From: Delphinus delphis
Taxonomy: Eukaryota; Chordata; Mammalia; Artiodactyla; Delphinidae
Direction of reading: 5' to 3'
Assembly: GCF_949987515.2 (NCBI RefSeq)
Contig: NC_082692.2
Location: forward strand, 87,987,488 to 88,051,487
Length of the DNA stretch: 64,000 bases
A program made the position numbers and the translations under genes. Positions 58,128 through 64,000 of this stretch are shown here, piece by piece. The stretch's first letter is position 1. Every line of letters begins with the position of its first letter. Below the pieces are notes generated by a model that worked only from the letters and a program-made list of their open reading frames with translations, ran no database searches and had not been told where the DNA came from.

Positions 58128-58557
58128 TAGTTTCCCACAGCTGTCTTAAAAAAGTACCACTAACTGGTGGCTTAAAACAACAGAAATTTGTACTCTCATA
58201 GTTCTGGAATGTAGAAGTCACAAATCAAGTGATGGCAGGGCCAGGCTCTCTTCGAACAGTCAGGGGAGGACCCTTCCTTGACTCTTCCTAGATTCTGGAG
58301 GTTGCTGGCATTCTTTGACATTCCTTGGCAGGTGGGCACATCATTCCAATCTCTGTTCTGTCTTCATATGACCTCATCTCTATGTGTCCATGTCTCTACC
58401 CAAATTTCCCTCTTTTTATAAAAGCAACAGTAGTATTGGATTTGGGGCCCACCCTGATTCAGTATGATTGAATTAGATGCAGCTTGATTAGAATGGGAAC
58501 CCATTCAGGGGTTCTCAGCAAACATGAATTTTGGGGGACACTAGTCAACCCAGTACA
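58128..58557 (+). repeat. Interspersed repeat of 'tgtattagtttccc' type nested in L2
   Basis: 'tgtattagtttcccacagctgtcttaaaaaagtaccactaactggtggcttaaaacaacagaaatttgtac' to 'aacatgaattttgggggacac'. It is related to the repeat at 10361-11383; family name not assigned. Confidence 0.75.
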
Positions 58558-58725
58558 TCTTCTTAACGTTTAACACAATCTCTACTTTTGGGGATTAGTC
58601 TCCTGTTTGTTTCTTGTTTGTCTCTTGGCTGTGTCTGCTATGTTCACAGTTGTATCACCTGCTCCTAGATTGAGTACCAGACATATAGTAGGCACTCAAT
58701 AAATGCTGATTGAATGATTACAAGA
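58558..58725 (+). mobile_element. L2 LINE 3' end, right part
   Basis: 'ctcttggctgtgtctgctatgttcacagttgtatcacctgctcctagattgagtaccagacatatagtaggcactcaataaatgctgattgaatg' is the L2 terminus, continuing 57870-58127. Confidence 0.85.
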
Positions 58726-59545
58726 AAGCATTTTTCAAGCACCAGTTGATTCCTAAATAAAAATTGTCATACTCACTAGTTATACATGCGATTAGTTGAT
58801 AATTCAGTGCCTGCATTATAACAAATAACGTTCTGCAGGCATGAGTTTTGTCTACCTACTTTTAGAGAAAGAACAGTTCAGTTTCAATCACAAAACACTG
58901 AAATTTAAGTGATGACTCATCAGCTTACTGATAAATATCATTAAAAAATCTGCATCTTTTGCTTGGAACTCAATGTTTCTTTGCTTGCATTAAATACACA
59001 TATTTATATGTCTCTATAAACAATGGAATTTAACCAATAGAAGTAAAGGCAGCTCAAAACATCATAAAGGTCTGTATTCTGGATAAGTTATCAGACATGT
59101 CATTGTTAGTTGCCCATAATCTACATATTCAGTCTACTCTGAGTATGAACTTTTTTGGAGAATGTATCTTCTTTCAACACGGAGAATGATTTCATAAATA
59201 GACAAGGGCTGTAATTTGCAAAAACAATGAGATGTATTCAGAAGCTCAATGAGGCTGGTGCTAATGGGGGAAAAAACAAACATAAACAAAAACCTTTGCA
59301 TATAAATGATGTTTCAGCTATTAATTTAAATTAACTTGATGGGATTCAATATATGGTACCACTAGCCTCCAACTTTTAGTTTTTTTAAAGAATTCTAAGC
59401 CCAAAGGGTATATTCAAGTTAGTACCATCAAGGTCACTGGGTATATACAACACAGAATTAGTTGCATAGAACACATGGATTCAATCCACAGAGCCCAGAG
59501 ACCTATTGCAAGAGTGTTTGTTGGTACTTGCAAGTAATGGTAGAG
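58726..59545. other. unassigned sequence, no feature seen
   Basis: Nothing recognised. Confidence 0.4.
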
Positions 59546-59549
59546 CTGT

Positions 59550-59765
59550 TCAGCTATAGAACCGGGAGTGTAGCTGTGTGACCATTAACAAGTCATATAA
59601 CCTGTTTATAACTCAGTTTCCTCTTTTATAAACTGGAAATAATCATAGTACTTCCCCATAGGGCTGTTGTGAGGATTTAACAGGTTACTACCTGTAAAAT
59701 GCTCAAAGCAGTGCCTAGTAATCAGAGCTCATATGAAGCTACTGTGATCATTATATGGTAATAAT
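59550..59765 (+). mobile_element. MIR SINE relic
   Basis: 'gtagctgtgtgaccattaacaagtcatataacctgtttataactcagtttcctcttttataaactgg' then 'ggctgttgtgaggatttaacagg...aatgctcaaagcagtgcctagtaa'. Confidence 0.9.
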
Positions 59766-62700
59766 GATAAATAACATCAGAAGTTATTTTCAAGAGTGCA
59801 AACATTTTTTATCTTGAGGCAGGATAGTTTCGAATGTCCATCTGGATAAGACCTTTCTTATGCTTATAATTATTTTTCTTTTTTCCTCAACTAATTAACT
59901 TTTTTTCCATTTAGTGAGCATGACTTCAGATCTTTAGTTTCAGTTTTAGCCTTTGGTAAATAATGGTTTTAACTGAGTGGCAAGAGTGAAGAATAACTGT
60001 TTCCCTTCCTGGTGTACAACTATCAAGAATTTGGGGTTTCTCAGGTTTACCATGGGGCATCAATGGACTAGCAAATGACATGATAAAACCTGGAAGACAA
60101 ATGTGAAGTTCCAAATCCGAGAATGGATGTGCCAACGTAAGATAAATATGATTCGAGGTGAGTACATTTAGGAAGTTCTAAATTTGTAGCTTCCTAACCT
60201 TTGTGAAAAGCTTGTGTAGTGGGGGTTGGCAGCCAGATTTAGATTTAGTCTGCAATGCATCTTGACCATGATGGCATGGGATAGCTTCACTCTAACGTTT
60301 GCTGGTCAACAGTGTGTCCTCAATGGTATTATTCTGAGAACCCACAACTACTGTGCAAGGGGCTTGGGAGCAAGGGAGAAAACATCGTACAGTGTATTCA
60401 GTTCTGTTCTCTCCATCTGGAGCTAGCCTACAGGTTGATTATATTTTAATACTTTTTACATAATATTAGAATGGCACACATTGTCATCGTTTTGATGGGA
60501 AGTTTCACTAATCTGGCAGCTATCATGTTTTTACTCCTTGTATTTTTCCCTTTTAGTTCTATTCTTTTCAGCTACAAAGATGAAGTGTTTAATACTAAAT
60601 TTGGGGGGAAAATAATCATTTTTGATCTTTTTTTTCCTCCCACCCATTGCTTTTCTTTCAAAAATATTTTTGTACTTTCTTTTGCTTCTATTTTCACGAC
60701 AATATATTGCATCTAAGCTCTTCCTGCTGTCTTACATTGTTTGTCATTAAATCATCTGAGATTTGCTCCCAAGAGCAAATTTATTTATTTTATGGCATTC
60801 GCTTCCAATAGCAATTTGTTACATTTATCCATTCCATTGTTAAACAGTTCTTATTAATGAGAGATTCTTAAACTTAAAGTTTTGAAGGACTTAAGGATCC
60901 TCTCACAATTCAGACTATCTTAAATGTAAAAGTTAATTTATTTGACTTATCTAATGCAAAAACCTAGGAATAGATTTCCTGTCTTTAGGCATGGCTAGAA
61001 CCAGGTGCTCTAAAGATTACCTGGTTTCTTTCTTATTTTTCAAATCTGCTAAATCATTATCAGAGTCATGTGGTCATTTAAAACAGGCTTCCATTCTCTC
61101 ATGTGCAAATCTGTTGAAAAAGAGATTGCTTCATTCTCACCAGTTTGAACAAAGGCATTGGGCCTGGTTACATTGGTCTAGTGGGTGATATGCCTAGCAA
61201 CAGGTATTTGAATTGCTGCACCTCACTCAAATATCCACTACAAAAGCTTCATCTTTCAGATGGTTATGACTTTTCTCATTGAAGATGTAGGCTTTCCAGC
61301 AGTTATCCAATAATTCTAGATAGGCTTTCTTTAAGTCCACAACTAGATGGAAGCTGCATCAGCAAAGGCTTGATTATACTATACTATACGCATAGTATAT
61401 TATATACTATAATATACTGTACTATAATATTTGAGGAATAACACGTGTACATTATAGTATTCTGCTTTTTTGTTATGGTCTTATATTTTTGCATTTAATA
61501 TGTCATAAATGTGTTTATAATATTAATGATAATTGTAAGCTATTTTTTAATTGGTAAAAATGGCCAACTACTTTGTTTCATCATGGTGTATTCTATGGGA
61601 GTCCGAATAGTCTTTGGATTCAGACTTTTGAGAGTCAAATTTCAAAGTCAAACAAATTTGTTGGAGAGTCAAACAAATTTCTGTTTGTTAAGCTCCCTAA
61701 ATATCTGTCTGTCATCAGAAAAATGGACACAAAATTACTGGGATTAAATCACTAATTGAGATAGTGACTGAAAAGGATCAATGTGGTATGTATAATTTTC
61801 TGGCTTAGATTTTATGCCATGCTTCCCAAGGACCATTCCTCTACTTCGAATATATGAATTCTTCATAGTTTCCACTTTATAACCAGTATAGATATCTAAG
61901 GTACAAATCTGAATCAGATCAAGAAGTTTATAATTTTAGAAGAATGTTCGTGGTTGAGTAACGTGTACTTTTGCTGTGATTTGCGATCATCTGTCTTTTC
62001 AGTGTATTCTGTTTTGTTTTTTTTATTTGATTTTGTTTTTAATTGAGGATTCTCCTTCTTTGTTGAAACACGGTGGCTGGTAAAGTGATCACTGAACAGA
62101 CCAGGTGCTGTTTTTTGGATTCTCCAAATTCTAGAAGCTGAGATTAAACTTTTACCAGAGTGCCGTAGCACTTGGTCAATAGGTCTCTTTATTTTTTACA
62201 AAAACGTCAGGGCTCTGAAATATTTCTTTCTCTAAGCACCTGTCAAAAGTCAATGAAGAAAAAGAGGATATAAAAACAGATGGTTGACTCATATTTATAA
62301 TCTTAACAACTTTGATAGTTTGCTGAAAAGTATCTTGCTCTTGGTAAAGACTGACAAAAAAAGAGAACACCAAATGCTGGACATCTGGAGGCCAAATAAA
62401 AATAAAGACATATGCCCTTTGTGGGCCCTCTTGCCTTTTTAAGACACTGTTTCTTTGGAAAAGATATATAGTCCATGGGTCACTATTAAACATGTGCTAT
62501 AACTTTTATTTGCTTATATTTGTGAAAAATGAAGTGAGGTCTGATAGCTTACAGGCAACCTAAACTACCTGGTGAGACGGAATGATATATCTTGATGGTA
62601 GAAGGGGAGTAAAACAATATTCAACCACCCCAGTATCTGCTTTGTCCTATATAACTCATCCTCAGTCTTCCTCTCTTTGTTATGAAATAGAGGTTTTCAG

Positions 62701-62799
62701 AGAAATAATACTTTGATTCATAGGTTTATTATGTGAACATAATAGAAGTTGTCAATAGTTACAAGCAAAGATATGAAAAACAGTAATACCTAAAACTTA
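59766..62799. other. unassigned sequence, 3.0 kb
   Basis: Includes an AT-rich block of TATAC/TATAG strings at 61377-61432 with short inverted repeats. Open frames up to 105 codons (62176-62493 minus) show no domain. No repeat named with confidence. Confidence 0.4.
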
Positions 62800-62809
62800 A
62801 AGAATATTT

Positions 62810-63020
62810 CATTGCTTTAAAAACTGTTTCAGATGCACAGTATAATTGATACACTCTGCAAAATTTTAAGGGTTGTGGGGTATACATTTTCCCATATTAT
62901 AGGTAAGAATGCAAAAACTAAGAAAAGGTAAGTGTTTTACACAAGGCCATCCAGATAGACAATGGCTAGCTGGGAGCAAAATTTGATTATTTTATTTCTT
63001 ACCCAATGTTCTATTTCACA
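62810..63020 (-). mobile_element. MIR SINE relic
   Basis: 'tcccatattataggtaagaatgcaaaaactaagaaaaggtaagtgttttacacaaggccatccagatagacaatggctagctgggag' is minus-strand MIR core. Confidence 0.75.
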
Positions 63021-63021
63021 G

Positions 63022-63087
63022 AACTATATCCCAGAACATGTAACTATATCCCAGAACTATATCCCAGAACTATATCCCAGAACATGT
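63022..63087 (+). repeat. 13-bp minisatellite (AACTATATCCCAG), 4 copies
   Basis: Exact copies at 63022-63034, 63042-63054, 63055-63067 and 63068-63080. AACATGT follows the first and the last copy, so the array is a higher-order duplication of a 20-bp (13+7) unit. Confidence 0.97.
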
Positions 63088-64000
63088 AAAGTGATATTCA
63101 CATAAATGAATCCAAAACCTTAAAAAAAAATCCTAAGAAATTGTTTTCAAACGTTTAACAATCATTAGCCAATGTGAATATAGGCAAGCCGCAATCCTTT
63201 TTTTGTTTAAACTTTTAGAAGGGGGTTTTCACCATATCCAACTAATAGAAATCAGATTTAAGTTCCTAAGACTATTTCATTTATGTTTCCAAAAGCATGG
63301 TGAGCTTCACACAAAACAATTTTCCATCTTTTAAGTCTTGCTAATCCACTTTAAGCTAGGGAAGAGTCACACATCATCTCAGCTGCTGTGATCACATACA
63401 AATCACTTCTGCTAATCTCTTTGAACGGGATTTTCCTCTGCACAGGCATACTGCACAGCATGGAAGTTAAAGGCAGTACCTTGCCAAGTTTCACAGGTTC
63501 ATTTATAATTCAGTCCTTATCCGAAAATTATAGCACGGAAGATCTCTTCCAAATAATTCCAGCCCCTTTCACTGCTGCCTTTGGTTTTCTCCCTAGCTTT
63601 TTAATAACTGATGAAGTCAAGGATGCAGTCTTTACAGCAAGGATTAACTGTGATCCACATCTTTTATTTGCAAATGGAAATAGAAAACTACCCTGATATT
63701 TGACACATCAAGTTTACAGGGTGTATCCAAGGGTTTTGGTCGTTGGGTTTTCTTAGCTTAGTAAATTATTTAAAAAAACACAGTAATTCTCTCTTGTGTC
63801 TCTGAATGCAATTTCCATTTTAGATCAGGCATTTGAAAATCTTAAGCACGATTTAGATAGCTTCTAGTACATAATGAATAGTATTATAAATAAATTTGAA
63901 CACTTAGGCAAAAACACAAGCACAATTTTTCTTTAAAAATTCAACAGAAATCTAAAACTGAAAAGAAGTTAATAAATACTAGCTTGACACACTTTAAGAC
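63088..64000. other. unassigned sequence
   Basis: A 102-codon open frame at 63388-63696 resembles no protein I know and has no splice or Kozak context that would support an exon. Nothing else recognised. Confidence 0.4.

Noticed and set aside
63022..63087. CRISPR-like array
   Set aside because: The unit is only 13 bp, copies are in direct tandem without unique spacers, and the genome is mammalian.
63388..63696. 102-codon open frame as a possible exon or small secreted protein
   Set aside because: No recognisable domain, no supporting splice or start context, and such lengths are expected by chance in 64 kb of AT-rich DNA.

Overview
This is a stretch of a mammalian nuclear genome, almost certainly from a cetacean. 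The main evidence is repeated copies of a tRNA-derived SINE whose head reads like the CHR family (starting GGGCTTCCCTGGTGGC, with an intact-looking B box GGTTCGAGCCC), plus L1 elements with the 3' ends usual in cetaceans and their artiodactyl relatives. Older mammal-wide repeats (MIR, L2, MER5A-type and MER1-type hAT relics) fill in between. I recognise no intact protein-coding exon, no functional RNA gene and no bacterial, CRISPR or operon-like feature. The window is best read as intergenic or intronic DNA; which of the two cannot be decided from the sequence.

Layout. 1-4.4 kb: old L1 fragments, one CHR SINE, then a clean 5'-truncated L1 with a perfect 15-bp target-site duplication (TSD). 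4.4-12 kb: mostly unassigned, with MIR and MER1 relics and two large microsatellites. 12-16 kb: CHR SINEs, MER5A-like, L2 and MIR pieces. 16.0-18.2 kb: a full retrocopy of UBE2Q1 on the minus strand, bounded by a TSD and itself hit by a CHR SINE. 18.5 kb: an L1 with a 5' inversion. 20-28 kb: one SINE, MIR, hAT and unassigned sequence. 28-31.3 kb: old L1 5' sequence, a 3' partial retro-pseudogene of ZMPSTE24, and a 1.2-kb truncated L1 on the minus strand. 36.4-42.7 kb: a nearly full-length L1 with broken ORF1 and ORF2 and two CHR SINEs nested in it in opposite orientations. 44-55 kb: L2, MIR, SINE and L1 copies and an LTR-like block. 55.7-64 kb: a short SINE, a degraded ERV-type LTR, an L2 split by another repeat, MIRs and long unassigned stretches.

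Nothing here looks like a working gene system. The interest lies in the record of retrotransposition: two host-gene retrocopies, a twin-primed L1, a likely SINE 3' transduction, a local inverted-copy mutation, and a set of TSD-bounded SINE insertions usable as phylogenetic markers. Family names were assigned by reading, without a database search. Borders with a stated TSD are good to a few bases; all others are approximate.
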